Assembly: GCF_014695575.1 (NCBI RefSeq)
Contig: NZ_JACJOO010000059.1
Location: 62,001 to 126,000, forward strand
Direction: 5' to 3'
Length of the DNA: 64,000 bases
Source: Leptolyngbya sp. FACHB-8
GTDB lineage: Bacteria; Cyanobacteriota; Cyanobacteriia; Elainellales; Elainellaceae
A model generated the notes under the pieces. It ran no database searches. It saw only the letters and a list, made by a program, of their open reading frames with translations, and was not told where the DNA came from. Positions within the stretch are counted from its first letter, which is position 1, and the number at the start of each line of letters is the position of its first letter. Positions 25,998 through 36,100 of the stretch are shown here, piece by piece. The translations under genes were made by a program, and so were the position numbers.

Positions 25998-26930
25998 TCA
26001 GAGCAGAACTGTTCCAGCCTGCTCGCAGATGCGTTGGTAATGCTGAGGCTGACGGTGGGCCGCGAAGTTGAAAATTGTGTTTTTGTAGGAAGCCCCTGCA
26101 TCCAAGTCGCATTGTGCCACGATTAATTCATCCTCAACGGTGCGGCACTTGGCGATTAGTTCGCCGGAAGGGGCAACGATGCAGCTATCGCCAATCAAAT
26201 CGCAACCTTCCTCGCGGCCACACTTGGCAACGCCCACAACCCAGGTGCCATTTTGGTATGCGCCTGCCTGCATGGATAGCAGGTTATGGAAATGGTTGAG
26301 GTGGTCTTGTTCGGGAGCGGCCGGAACATGTTGGGGCGTGTTGTAGCCAAGGAGCACCATTTCAACCCCCTGAAGACCCATCACCCGGTAGGTTTCAGGC
26401 CAGCGGCGATCGTTGCAAATGCACATACCGAAGATGCCGTTGAAGGCACGCCATACGCCAAAGCCCAGATCGCCCACTTCAAAGTAGCGTTTCTCTAAGT
26501 GCTGAAAGGCTCGCCAGGGCTCATGTTCTGCGTGACCAGGAAGGTGAATTTTGCGATATTTACCGACAATTTCCCCGCGTTGGTTGACCAGAATAGATGT
26601 GTTGTAGCGATGAATTTGACCGTGTTCCTCAACCTTTTCGGCGTAGCCCAGATAAAAGCCGATTTCGAGTTGTGCTGATAGATCAAACAGCGGCTGAACT
26701 ACAGGATTGGGCATTGCCATTTCAAAGAATTGATCAATTTCCGCCTGATCCTCCATGTACCAGCGTGGGAAGAAGGTGGTAAGTGCCAATTCGGGATATA
26801 CCACTAGCTGACAGCCCATACTTTTGGCTTGTTTCATCAAGTCAATCAGGCGGTTCACCACAGAAATACGGGATTCGGAACGGGCGATCGGGCCAAGCTG
26901 AGCAGCCCCAACAGTAATGATGCGTGCCAT
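25998..26930 (-). CDS. N-carbamoyl-D-amino acid hydrolase (nitrilase family)
   Basis: The 310-residue nitrilase-fold protein has the catalytic triad Glu47 (VVYPELAL), Lys127 (YRKIHLPG) and Cys172 (CICNDRRWPE) in exactly the register of the classic Agrobacterium D-carbamoylase. The later HNLLSMQAGAYQNGTWVVG is also typical. It hydrolyses N-carbamoyl-D-amino acids to D-amino acid, CO2 and ammonia. It is convergent with the FG-GAP gene and separated from hyuA by a fragment of a ParA gene and palindromes. Together with HyuA/HyuB and the M20 carbamoylase it suggests processing of hydantoins or carbamoyl amino acids. Confidence 0.92.
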   Translation of the reverse strand: MARIITVGAAQLGPIARSESRISVVNRLIDLMKQAKSMGCQLVVYPELALTTFFPRWYMEDQAEIDQFFEMAMPNPVVQPLFDLSAQLEIGFYLGYAEKVEEHGQIHRYNTSILVNQRGEIVGKYRKIHLPGHAEHEPWRAFQHLEKRYFEVGDLGFGVWRAFNGIFGMCICNDRRWPETYRVMGLQGVEMVLLGYNTPQHVPAAPEQDHLNHFHNLLSMQAGAYQNGTWVVGVAKCGREEGCDLIGDSCIVAPSGELIAKCRTVEDELIVAQCDLDAGASYKNTIFNFAAHRQPQHYQRICEQAGTVLL

Positions 26931-27155
26931 AAAAATTACCCCTATCTATTACGAACGTGCTGCTTAAATTGGGTCGGATTTTGAGGTTAAAAACTGTGCG
27001 TTTGCGCTCAAATTTTCTACTCATTCTCGAAAGAGCCGCGCGTTTTTCAGAGAAGCGAGTTGGAATTGCCGTAGTTTATGGCTGAGTGGCCGTAATTTTT
27101 CCCGTATTTGGTAATAACAGATTGCTCCCTTAGCTGCATCTCTTACGGAACCACC
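26931..27155. other. Upstream region of the carbamoylase gene
   Basis: About 225 bp of AT-rich DNA with no long palindrome; the promoter of the minus-strand carbamoylase is likely here. I see no other feature. Confidence 0.4.
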
Positions 27156-27257
27156 ATGCTCAGGATTATTGCGTTCAACTCCTTTCGAGGAGGCACCGGG
27201 AAGTCGACCATTGTTGCAAATTTGGCGATCGCCCAATCCCTCATCAAAGCAGGCTAA
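27156..27257 (+). pseudogene. MinD/ParA-type ATPase N-terminal fragment
   Basis: The short frame encodes 33 residues: MLRIIAFNSFRGGTGKST followed by IVANLAIAQSLIKAG and a stop. This is an intact deviant Walker A motif (KGGxGKS-like) with the following helix of a MinD/ParA ATPase. Full family members need more than 200 residues. The stop is followed 8 bp later by a palindromic element (27266-27337). The rest of the gene is missing from the window, so it is probably a truncated remnant rather than a functional protein. Confidence 0.7.
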
Positions 27258-27265
27258 TCCCTAGT

Positions 27266-27337
27266 TGAAACACCTGAAATCCCTATTGTAAGGACATTAG
27301 ATGTAACGTTCTTACAGTAGGGATTTCAGGTGTTTCA
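27266..27337. repeat. Palindrome after the ParA fragment
   Basis: GAAACACCTGAAATCCCTA pairs with TAGGGATTTCAGGTGTTTC. The loop between the arms is short and AT-rich. Confidence 0.7.
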
Positions 27338-27518
27338 GGGAAACAACGAACACGAACCGGTTCCCCCTTCTTTTCAGTGAACCGTGTACTGAAATACATT
27401 CTGCATGGTCAGGGCTGTATACAGTGTGCGTGAGTGGTGCGTCCCCCAGCATTCTGTGGGAGGGCGATCGCGTTACCCATCAGTCACTCCACCCCGTATT
27501 TCCAATTGGATGTAGCCC

Positions 27519-29630
27519 ATGAAGCTCATTGGTGTAGACATCGGCGGAACGTTTACAGACCTGATTCTGGCTGATACCGCACAACAACAAATTTGGATTC
27601 ACAAAGTCCCGACTACCGTCCATGATCCCTCCCTTGGTATGGTGGACGGCATCCAGGCCATTTGCCAGATGGCCGGAATCACGCCGGAACACATTGACCA
27701 TTTTCTGCACGGCACCACCGTCGCCACCAATGCTCTGTTGACCCATGAAGGCGCGCGGGTGGGGATGATCACGACTCAAGGCTATCGGGATATCGTCCAC
27801 ATCGGACGGCACCAACGGCCTCAGCATTACTCCATCATGCAGGATATCCCCTGGCAGACATACCCCCTGGTGATGCGGCGCGATCGCCATGTTGTGACCG
27901 AACGGCTTGGCCCCAAAGGTGAAGTGCTGACGGAACTGAATGAAGCAGAGGCAAGGGAAGCCATTGAGGCGTTGAAAGAGAAAGGAGTGGAGGCGATCGC
28001 CATCTGTTTCCTCAACTCCTACATCAACGACAGCCACGAGGCGAAGGTGGCAGCCATGGTGAAGGAAATTTATCCCGAAGCCTTTGTCACCACCAGTGCC
28101 AGCATCTTCCCTCAGTTCCGCGAGTTTGAGCGGTTCACCACAGCGCTGATCAACGCCTTTGTGGGGCCGAAGGTGAAATCCTATGTCGACCACCTGTGGC
28201 AGCGATTGAAGGAGCTGGCCGGTGATTTAGAGCTGCATATTATGCGGTCGAACGGAGGTGTTGCAACTGCTGAGGTGGCGGCTCAGGAACCTGTAACGCT
28301 GTTGCTATCAGGGTTAGCGGCTGGCGTACTGGGCGGTGCGGCTACAGGCAACCTGTCGGGACGGCAAAAGCTGATCACCTTCGATATGGGCGGCACCAGC
28401 ACCGACATTGGCATTGTCACCGAAGACGGCTTTGTAGAAGGAACGGCCCGTGATACCTGGATTGCAGGCTATCCCGTCATGGTGCCGATGATTGATGTGC
28501 ATACCATCGGTGCCGGGGGTGGCAGCATCGCCTATGTGGATGCAGGGGGAGCCTTCCGCGTCGGGCCAAAGAGTGCCGGGGCCGCGCCAGGGCCAGCCTG
28601 TTATGGCAAAGGTGGACTCCAGGCCGCAGTGACGGATGCCAATGTGGTGTTGAACCGCATTGACCCAGCACACTTCCTGGGCGGTGAAATGGACATCTAT
28701 CCCGACAATGCCTTTCAGGTGATGCAAGACCTGGCCGATAGCCTGGGGTTAGACATTTACGAAGCTGCAGCGGGTGTGATCACCATCGTCAACAACAACA
28801 TGGCGAATGCGATTCGATCGCGCACCATCCAGAAGGGCCATGACCCACGCCAGTTCGCCCTGGTCGCGCTTGGGGGTGCAGGCCCACTCCACGCCGTTGA
28901 GGTCGCACAATCCATGGGCATCCCTGAGGTGATTGTGCCACGCTACCCTGGCATTACCTCTGCGATGGGGCTACTGACCACGGATCTAAAATATGACCTG
29001 ATCCAGAACGAGTTTTTGCTCAGTTCAGAACCGAATTTAGGAAAGTTTAATCATGATTTGCGACTACTGGAGGAACAGGTTCGAGAACAGCTTCGATCCG
29101 ATGGATTTAATGATGATGAAATTACATTGGAACGGTTAGCGGATTGTCGGTATGTCGGTCAGGGTTATGAATTGCGCGTTTCTGTTCCCATGGGTGAGAT
29201 TGATGAGGAGAAGTTGGGTCAGGTGTGGCAGCAGTTCCACGATCGCCACACCGTTGAATATGGTCACGCCTTCCCACAAAACACGGTCGAGCTGGTGACA
29301 TTGCGCATTACCGGGAAAGGCCCGATGCCCAAGCTCTCCGAACTCCCCACACCAGGAACCGGGGAACTGGAACAAGCCTGGCTGAAAACGACCGAAACTT
29401 ACTTCCGGGTAAACGGGCAACTGGAAAAGTATTCGACGAACTTTTTTGAGCGCGATCGCCTCCCCGTTAACGCTCAGATCGAAGGCCCAGCTGTAATCTT
29501 CCAGAAGGATTCTACAACGCTGTTGCCGCCCCACACGTGGGCGATCGTGCAGGCCAATGGTAACTTGCTGATTCATCTAGAACCGCAACCTGTGGAAGAG
29601 AAACGCATGGTGATGGAAGCAGTTTTGTAA
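27519..29630 (+). CDS. hyuA: Hydantoinase/5-oxoprolinase A subunit
   Basis: The 703-residue HyuA-type subunit has an ASKHA ATPase fold: VDIGGTFTD at 6-14 (phosphate 1), HGTTVATNALL at 64-74, and FDMGGTSTDIG (phosphate 2) near 288-298. A GAGGGSIAYVD loop follows. Family members bind ATP and, with HyuB, hydrolyse hydantoins, N-methylhydantoin, acetophenone-like substrates or 5-oxoproline. The next gene, hyuB, starts 63 bp downstream, so they form an operon and an AB complex. The position between dpaL/carbamoylases and a type I PKS suggests a nitrogen-salvage role. The exact substrate cannot be read from the sequence. Confidence 0.93.
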   Translation: MKLIGVDIGGTFTDLILADTAQQQIWIHKVPTTVHDPSLGMVDGIQAICQMAGITPEHIDHFLHGTTVATNALLTHEGARVGMITTQGYRDIVHIGRHQRPQHYSIMQDIPWQTYPLVMRRDRHVVTERLGPKGEVLTELNEAEAREAIEALKEKGVEAIAICFLNSYINDSHEAKVAAMVKEIYPEAFVTTSASIFPQFREFERFTTALINAFVGPKVKSYVDHLWQRLKELAGDLELHIMRSNGGVATAEVAAQEPVTLLLSGLAAGVLGGAATGNLSGRQKLITFDMGGTSTDIGIVTEDGFVEGTARDTWIAGYPVMVPMIDVHTIGAGGGSIAYVDAGGAFRVGPKSAGAAPGPACYGKGGLQAAVTDANVVLNRIDPAHFLGGEMDIYPDNAFQVMQDLADSLGLDIYEAAAGVITIVNNNMANAIRSRTIQKGHDPRQFALVALGGAGPLHAVEVAQSMGIPEVIVPRYPGITSAMGLLTTDLKYDLIQNEFLLSSEPNLGKFNHDLRLLEEQVREQLRSDGFNDDEITLERLADCRYVGQGYELRVSVPMGEIDEEKLGQVWQQFHDRHTVEYGHAFPQNTVELVTLRITGKGPMPKLSELPTPGTGELEQAWLKTTETYFRVNGQLEKYSTNFFERDRLPVNAQIEGPAVIFQKDSTTLLPPHTWAIVQANGNLLIHLEPQPVEEKRMVMEAVL

Positions 29631-29693
29631 GACGTACGCTACTCAAGCATTAGGAAATGAGCGATCGACCTCAACAATTTTGTGGATGAAACA

Positions 29694-31502
29694 ATGGCAT
29701 CTCTTCTCACCAAACAGACACAACGTGTTTTACCTAAAATTGATCCAGTCACCGCACAGGTTATTGCAGGCGCATTAAATAGCGTTGCGCTGGAAATGGG
29801 ACATAAGCTTGCACGGATGTCCTACTCCAGTATCATTCGCGAATCAGAAGACTTTGGAGCCGCCATTCTGGATGCGGAGTGTCAGCAATTAGCGGAGTGT
29901 GCGTATAGTACACCGCTGCAATTGGGACCAATTCCGGGATACATGCGGGGTGTCCTTAAAGCGATGGAAGAGGACGGTGAAGAGTTCTATCCGGGTGATG
30001 TGATTTTGCATAATCACCCATACTATGGTGCATCCCATGGACCAGATATTGGCATTGGCATTCCGATCTTCAAAGATGATGAGTTGATTGGATTTTCATT
30101 CACAACCGCACATCATTTAGATATTGGTTCTTGCTCACCTGGAAGTTGCGGCATTGTCGATGCCGTGGATGCGTTTGCAGAAGGTTTGCAATTCAAAGCA
30201 GTGAAGCTTTATGAGAAGGGTGAAAAGAACCGCCAGGTATGGCGAATGTTACGGCAGAATATTCGCAGTGCCGATATTGTCGTGGGCGATATTGAAGCAC
30301 AGGTAGCTGCCTGCCGTGTTGGCGAACGCCGCTTTTTGGAATTGGTCGAACAGTACGGTTTAGAAACTGTACTTGCCGCCAGTAATGAATTGATGGATTA
30401 CTCGGAGCGCATGCTCCGGAGCGCCATTGAAAAACTACCGGATGGTTCCTATTATGCCGAAGGCTTCATCGATGGCTTTCTCGATGACCCCGACCCCAGC
30501 AAAAAGGATTTAAAAATTGCCGTGACTGTCACCATCAGCGGCAGTGATATGACCATCGATTTAACAGGCACTGCACCTCAAGTAGACGATCGCCCCATCA
30601 ACATGCCCCTCGTCGGCACGGTGGATATTGCGATCTTTGTGACGTTGCGATCGGTTCTGCTCGACACAGCCTTAATGGAGTATGTACCACAAAACTCCGG
30701 CTTGACACGCCCGATCACGATCATTGCGCCGAAAGGCTGTCTCGCCAATCCGATTTATCCCGCTCCGGTCATCGCCCGCTGTTGCCCTGGCAATATCGTC
30801 GCCGATACGCTGATGAAAGCATTAGCTCAGGTTGCCCCGCAGAACGTTAGCGGTGGCATCGGCAACATCAAAGTGGTGTCTTACAGCGGTGTGATCGATG
30901 AAGATTACTGGGTGTATATGGACATCACCGAAGGCAGCTATGGCGGTCGCCACGGCAAAGATGGCATGGATGGTGTGGATACACTCTACGCCAACACACG
31001 CAATAACCCCATCGAAGACATTGAGGCGCATCTGCCGCTACGGGTATCGCGCTACGAATTAATTGAGGATGCATCTGGAGCCGGAGAGTTTCGCGGTGGC
31101 TTAGGTTCGATTCGTGATATTCAATTCCTCGGCAATGGGCAGATGTCGCTGGAAGGGGAAGGCAACAAGTACGCACCCTGGGGCATTTTTGGTGGCAAGG
31201 ATGGCACCCCCGGGGCCGTACAGGTTTACAACGCTTACGATGGCGACATGGTTGACTTGCCTTCCAAGTTTCCCTGCCGTAAAACACGCGCAGGCGATAC
31301 CTTACGAACCATTAGCCCCTGTGGTGGTGGGTACGGCGATCCGCTCAAGCGCGACCCTCAGAAAGTTTTGGAGGATGTGCTGGATGATTATGTCAGCTTG
31401 GAAAATGCACGGCTGCAATATGGTGTTGTGATTGATCCGCAAACCATGACAATTGACCTTGCAGCAACAGAAGTTTTGCGAGGGGAAATGGCGATCGCCT
31501 AA
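29694..31502 (+). CDS. hyuB: Hydantoinase/5-oxoprolinase B subunit
   Basis: About 602 residues from ATG 29694 (a GTG at 29682 is possible). It has the HyuB pattern: MSYSSIIRESEDFGAAI, then PGDVILHNHPYYGASHGPDI, a metal-site motif, then FTTAHHLDIG and a C-terminal GGYGDPLKRDP. HyuB supplies the hydrolysis site and HyuA the ATPase. The pair are adjacent and in the same direction. The C-terminus ends at a HIP1 site. A family K terminator hairpin follows 26 bp after the stop codon. Confidence 0.93.
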   Translation: MASLLTKQTQRVLPKIDPVTAQVIAGALNSVALEMGHKLARMSYSSIIRESEDFGAAILDAECQQLAECAYSTPLQLGPIPGYMRGVLKAMEEDGEEFYPGDVILHNHPYYGASHGPDIGIGIPIFKDDELIGFSFTTAHHLDIGSCSPGSCGIVDAVDAFAEGLQFKAVKLYEKGEKNRQVWRMLRQNIRSADIVVGDIEAQVAACRVGERRFLELVEQYGLETVLAASNELMDYSERMLRSAIEKLPDGSYYAEGFIDGFLDDPDPSKKDLKIAVTVTISGSDMTIDLTGTAPQVDDRPINMPLVGTVDIAIFVTLRSVLLDTALMEYVPQNSGLTRPITIIAPKGCLANPIYPAPVIARCCPGNIVADTLMKALAQVAPQNVSGGIGNIKVVSYSGVIDEDYWVYMDITEGSYGGRHGKDGMDGVDTLYANTRNNPIEDIEAHLPLRVSRYELIEDASGAGEFRGGLGSIRDIQFLGNGQMSLEGEGNKYAPWGIFGGKDGTPGAVQVYNAYDGDMVDLPSKFPCRKTRAGDTLRTISPCGGGYGDPLKRDPQKVLEDVLDDYVSLENARLQYGVVIDPQTMTIDLAATEVLRGEMAIA

Positions 31503-31527
31503 AAAGTTTCAAACCCTAACCAAAGCC

Positions 31528-31562
31528 CAGAAACCCGGTGTTTTAGAAACACCGGGTTTCTG
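31528..31562 (+). terminator. Family K hairpin (CCCGGTGTTT), copy 2
   Basis: CAGAAACCCGGTGTTT pairs with AAACACCGGGTTTCTG just after hyuB; the same core is found after ftsH and after the 58533 gene. Confidence 0.65.
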
Positions 31563-31614
31563 ACTCTGAGCAAATCCGTCTCGCTCGAACCCATCTATCC
31601 AGCCAAACAAGCTA

Positions 31615-32658
31615 TTACCTGACAGCTTCAATTTTCTGCACCAGACGATCAATGAACTCACGCGTGGAGGGATAGCGATCGCCTCCTTGGGAAGCCAGGT
31701 CGGCCGTACGGTAACCCTCCGCTAGGAGTTGCTCTTGAGCAGATTGCAGATGTTGAGCGGCAACTATCTCGCCCCATTGTTCCAGCATCAGGGCAGCGCT
31801 AGCCAGAGTACCCATGGGGTTCGCGATGCCCTTTCCAGCAATGTCGGGGGCGGTGCCATGAATCGGTTCATAGAGACCAAAGCCTTTCGCATTGAGACTC
31901 GCCGAGCCGAGCATACCAATGGAACCGGCGATCGCCCCACCCAAATCACTTAAAATATCCCCAAACAAATTTCCCGCCAGTACCACATCAAATTCCTGGG
32001 GACGCATCACCAACTGCATCGCCAGGTTGTCCACCAACATCGGTTCCACGATTACGTCTGGAAAATCCTGGGCCACTTCCTGAGTCAGAGCCGTCCAGGG
32101 TAAATGAGGCAGCGCATTTTCCTTATGGGCCACCGTCAGTTTTCCGCGCCGTTTCTGGGCCAGCTCCAGAGCAACCCGAGCAATGCGGCGCACTTCCCAG
32201 TCGTGGTATTGCATGGTATGGAAACCATAATCACCCTGAGCATCTGTAGAACGGCCCGATGCTCCAAAATAGATGCCACTGGCTAGCTCCCTGACAAACA
32301 GTAAGTCTACGCCCTCCAACAACTCTGGGCGAAGAGGAGATGTGTGATACAAGTGACGGGACGGGCGAACAGGGCGCAGGTTGATGAACAAATCAAAATG
32401 TTTCCGCAGCTCCAACAAGCCACCTTTAGAAACAGCCCCAAACAAAATGCCATCCGACTGTTCGCAAATTGCCAGGGTTTCATCGGGAAGATAATGGCCC
32501 GTTGCAGCAAAAGCCGGAGGGCCAATGAGGGCAAACTGGGGGGCGATCGCAAACCCATGCATTCCTGCCAAACCGTGCAAAATCTCCAGCGTCGCCTCAA
32601 CAACCTCCGGCCCAATCCCCTCACCCGGTAACGCCGCAACACGATAGGTTTTCGCCAT
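31615..32658 (-). CDS. Isopropylmalate/isocitrate dehydrogenase family protein (LeuB paralogue)
   Basis: The 347-residue beta-decarboxylating dehydrogenase begins ALPGEGIGPEVV and contains GYGFHTM-like and VAHKENAL segments (catalytic Tyr and Lys), DNLAMQLV and DVVLAGNLFGDILSD (metal Asp), and ends GLYEPIHGTAPDIAGKGIANP. Near residues 74-100, the substrate loop reads SKGGLLELRKHFDLFINLRPVRP, differing from typical LeuB (PEAGLLxLR). It may thus oxidise another malate-type acid such as tartrate, homoisocitrate or an alkylmalate. It is transcribed in the same direction as the PKS but 490 bp away, with a large palindromic spacer between, so operon membership is doubtful. Confidence 0.85.
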   Translation of the reverse strand: MAKTYRVAALPGEGIGPEVVEATLEILHGLAGMHGFAIAPQFALIGPPAFAATGHYLPDETLAICEQSDGILFGAVSKGGLLELRKHFDLFINLRPVRPSRHLYHTSPLRPELLEGVDLLFVRELASGIYFGASGRSTDAQGDYGFHTMQYHDWEVRRIARVALELAQKRRGKLTVAHKENALPHLPWTALTQEVAQDFPDVIVEPMLVDNLAMQLVMRPQEFDVVLAGNLFGDILSDLGGAIAGSIGMLGSASLNAKGFGLYEPIHGTAPDIAGKGIANPMGTLASAALMLEQWGEIVAAQHLQSAQEQLLAEGYRTADLASQGGDRYPSTREFIDRLVQKIEAVR

Positions 32659-32675
32659 GCCCTAAAACACCCCTA

Positions 32676-32763
32676 ATATCATGCCGGGTTAAATGCTTAT
32701 GATAAAAAGCGGCGCGGTGCAAAGCGCCGCGCCACTTTTTATCATAAGCATTTAACTTTACTT
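32676..32763. repeat. Family F palindrome with inner hairpin, copy 3
   Basis: Outer arm GTTAAATGCTTATGATAAAAAG and its complement enclose CGGCGCGGTGCAAAGCGCCGCGCC-type tip sequence (arm GGCGCG, tip GCAAAGC). Confidence 0.8.
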
Positions 32764-33017
32764 GTTAAAAAATTACCTGCATCAAGGAGAAGCATTGGAA
32801 CAGAACCCATGGAGAATAGTGCAACATTCATGGCTAAATTCCCCACCCAACTATCTCCGTCACAACCCCAGCACATAGGAAGGAGCCGTTTATGTTCCCT
32901 TCTCCACATACCCATTCACAGGCTTGAAACACAACCGCCCACAACACCCACCGACAAACCCCACCCAGACCTAATTTAAAACCCCACAGATGCGAAGCGA
33001 CCCAACCCGACTCATGC

Positions 33018-33110
33018 ATAACAAAACCCCTTTGCCGAGGGGGTCTGGGGGACGGGCAGCCGTCCCCCAGTCAGGGGGTTTGGGGGGCGACGCGCCCCCA
33101 AGTCAAACCT
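33018..33110. repeat. Family J G-rich multi-hairpin element, copy 1
   Basis: Runs of G occur as GAGGGGGTC, CTGGGGGACGGGC and GGTTTGGGGGGCGACGC. Hairpin CTGGGGGACGG/CCGTCCCCCAG and hairpin TTGGGGGGCG/CGCCCCCAA lie inside AAACCCC...GGTTT-like ends. The second copy is at 63820-63917. Confidence 0.8.
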
Positions 33111-33149
33111 TTACTCAGACACTCAAACCCGAAAAGAACCGTTTAGCCC

Positions 33150-36100
33150 CTAAAGCCGCGCCAACTCCTCCGCCAAAACATTAATCGTCGACCGAATCTG
33201 CGCCTCCGTGTGCAAACTCGTCAAAAAGAACCGCAACCGCGCCCCATTAAACGGCACCGACGGATACACCATCGGACGCGCATTAATCCCCCGCTCTAAC
33301 AACACATGAGCCAGCATTACCGCCCGATGCGGCTCCCCAACAATGATGGGAATAACCGGCGTGTCTCGACTCATCCCCGTATTCAGTCCCTTCTGGCGGG
33401 CTAACTGCAAGAACAGTTGCGATCGCGCCCGCAAGGTCGCCACCCGCTCCGGCTCCGCCTTCAGCCTCCGCAACGCCGCCAGCGCCGCCGCTGCGCTAGG
33501 AGGGGCCATCCCCACACTAAACACAAAACCGGGTGCCGTGTATTTCAGATATTCCACAATCTCCTTACAGCCCGCAATGTAACCACCGCAACTGGCCAGA
33601 GCTTTGCTCATGGTGCCCATCCACAGATCCACATCTGTACGGGCCACTCCAAAGTGCTCACCAACACCCCGCCCAGTATCCCCCAGAACACCAATCGAGT
33701 GAGCTTCATCCACCAGTAACAAGGTTTTGTAACGGTGCTTCAGGGCTACAATTTCCGGCAAAGGTGCAATATCACCATCCGTGCTATACACCCCTTCCAC
33801 CACAATCAGCACCTTCTCGTACTGGAGGCGATGCTGTTGCAGGATAGTTTCCAACGCCTGGCAATCATTGTGGGGAAAATCCATTAACGTAGAGCCCGAA
33901 AGCTTGCAACCCTCCCGCAGGCTGTTATGGCTCAAAGAATCGCAGAGGATGAGGTCGCGATCGCCCATCAAATGCCCAATGGTGGTGACATTCGTCGGAT
34001 GCCCCCCGATAAACACAATGCAATCCTCAGTCCCCAGGAAATCAGCGATCTCCCGCTCCAGTTCCCGGTGCAGAGGGCGCTCACCTGAGACAACGCGACT
34101 GGCAGAGACCGAAGTGCCATACTGGGCGATCGCCCGCATCGCCGCCTGAGACACCTCCAGATCCCCCGACATGCCCACATAGTTATAGCTGGAGTAGTTC
34201 ACTACCACCCGGCCATTAATCCGGCTGGTATCACGCATGATGCCATCGTGGACATCAAAGAAGGGATTACCCATCGGCTCAACGCGATCAAGATCCTGCC
34301 GCAGGGCAAGGTACTCGGGCAGTTGAGAGAGCTGGTAATAGGCAGGTGGGATTTGGGAGAGATCGGGCAGGGGCGCTGAGGGAGCGGATGGGTAGATGGG
34401 TGAATGGGTGGATGGGCCAGCCGTGATTTGAGCAATGCGTTGGCCGTTTTGAGAGGGGGAGTGAGAGTTGAGATGGTTGAACGGCTGAGGAATAGCGGCG
34501 GGTTGAGAGCCGTTGCCTGTGAGCGGTTGAGGGATAGATAGGGTCTGAGAACCGTTGTTTGCCAGGGGTTGAGGAATAGCCCCATTCTGGAAACCATTAG
34601 TGGTCAATGGCTGGGGGATAGTCGTTGAAGAACCACTGGTGATAGGAGGCTGGGAAATCGGGGTTACTGGGGGAGTAGAAGCGGGTGCTGGGGTCAGGGA
34701 GGCAGGCATGGGGGCTTGACCAGCGGCCTGTCGCGGCTGAGCTGATAGAGATTCGGCCAGCAGGGAAAGCAGACAGACAGTCAGGGCTTCGACAGTGGGG
34801 TAGTCGAATAGCATAGATTGGGCGACCGCACACCCCAGACTGGATTGCAGGCGATTGGTCAGCTCCACAGCCATGAGGGAATCCATCCCGAGATCGCCAA
34901 AGTTTTCCTGCGGATCGATGGCATCAGCGGAGGCAAAGCCCATGACACGAGCCAGTTGCTCTTGAATGTGATGGCGCAAATGGAAGATGCGATCGCCTTC
35001 AGCCAGGGTCTGAAGGTGTTGCAGAAATTCGGTGGTTGGGCTCATAGAAGGCAAAGAGGGGGATGGCGGGGTCGTTGCTTCGGTCGCATTGAGAGATGGA
35101 TCGGATTCAGCCGGGATGGGTTCTAGCGCAGTAGAACCTTGGGCTTCAGCCGCAGGGAGAATCCGTTCATCAGCCTCGGCACGTTGGTGGGTAAAGAAGG
35201 GAAGGGTGGTAGCGGGTTGCGGACGCAAGAAGGTGGGCCAATCAAAGCCAATGACGCCAATTTGGGGATACGGTGCAGAGAGGAGCGATCGCATAACCTC
35301 CAAACCCAGAGCCGGGGGTACCAGGCGCAAACCAGCAGCCGCAAAGCGCTGTTCAGCATCGGGCAGACGTGCGGCCATGCCAGCCGCCCAGGGTCCCCAG
35401 TTGAGACTGAGACCCGGCAGATCGGCCTGGCGACGATGGTGCATCAACGCGTCTAAAAAGCCATTGGCAGCCGCATAGTTGGCCTGCCCGGGTGAGCCAC
35501 AGAGAGAGGCAATGGACGAGAAGCTTACAAAGAAATCAAGCGGCAAAGCTGATGTCAATTCATGTAGATACCAGCCACCCAAGATTTTTGGAGCCATCAC
35601 CCGCTCAAAACTGTCCCAACGTTGACGCGGCACCAGGCTATCTTGCAACACGCCAGCGGCATGAATGATGCCTCGTAAAGGTGGAGCATTGGTTGCAGAT
35701 TGGGGCGCAAGCCAGGGTTCCAGAACAGCCGCGAGGGCAGGGCGATCGCTAACGTCTACCGTCAGTACAGACACCTGAACTCCGGCAGCATCTAGCTTTT
35801 GCAGCACGTCCTGCGCTTCCACGGATGGCGGCTTTCGCCCAATCAGCAATAGATGCCGTGCCCCTGCCTCTGCGAGTTTCTGAGCCACCTGCAAGCCTAG
35901 ATCCCCCAGGCCACCCGTAATTAGATAGGTTGCATGACGCTGGATAGAGACTGGAACCTGGGGTCGCGGCAGCGTAATTACCACTTTACCGATATGCTTG
36001 GCCTGCCCCATAAAGCGAAACGCATTGGCCGATTCCTGAATGGGAAAAATTGTGTGGGGGAGGGGCTGCAATCGCTCGGCCTGAAACTCGGCCATGAGCA

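Larger units (their letters stand above)
32659..33149. other. Spacer between the LeuB paralogue and the PKS
   Basis: Contains a family F palindrome (32676-32763) and a G-rich family J element (33018-33110). The 32770-33010 part is proline/histidine-codon-like, C-rich DNA without a gene that I can support. Confidence 0.5.
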
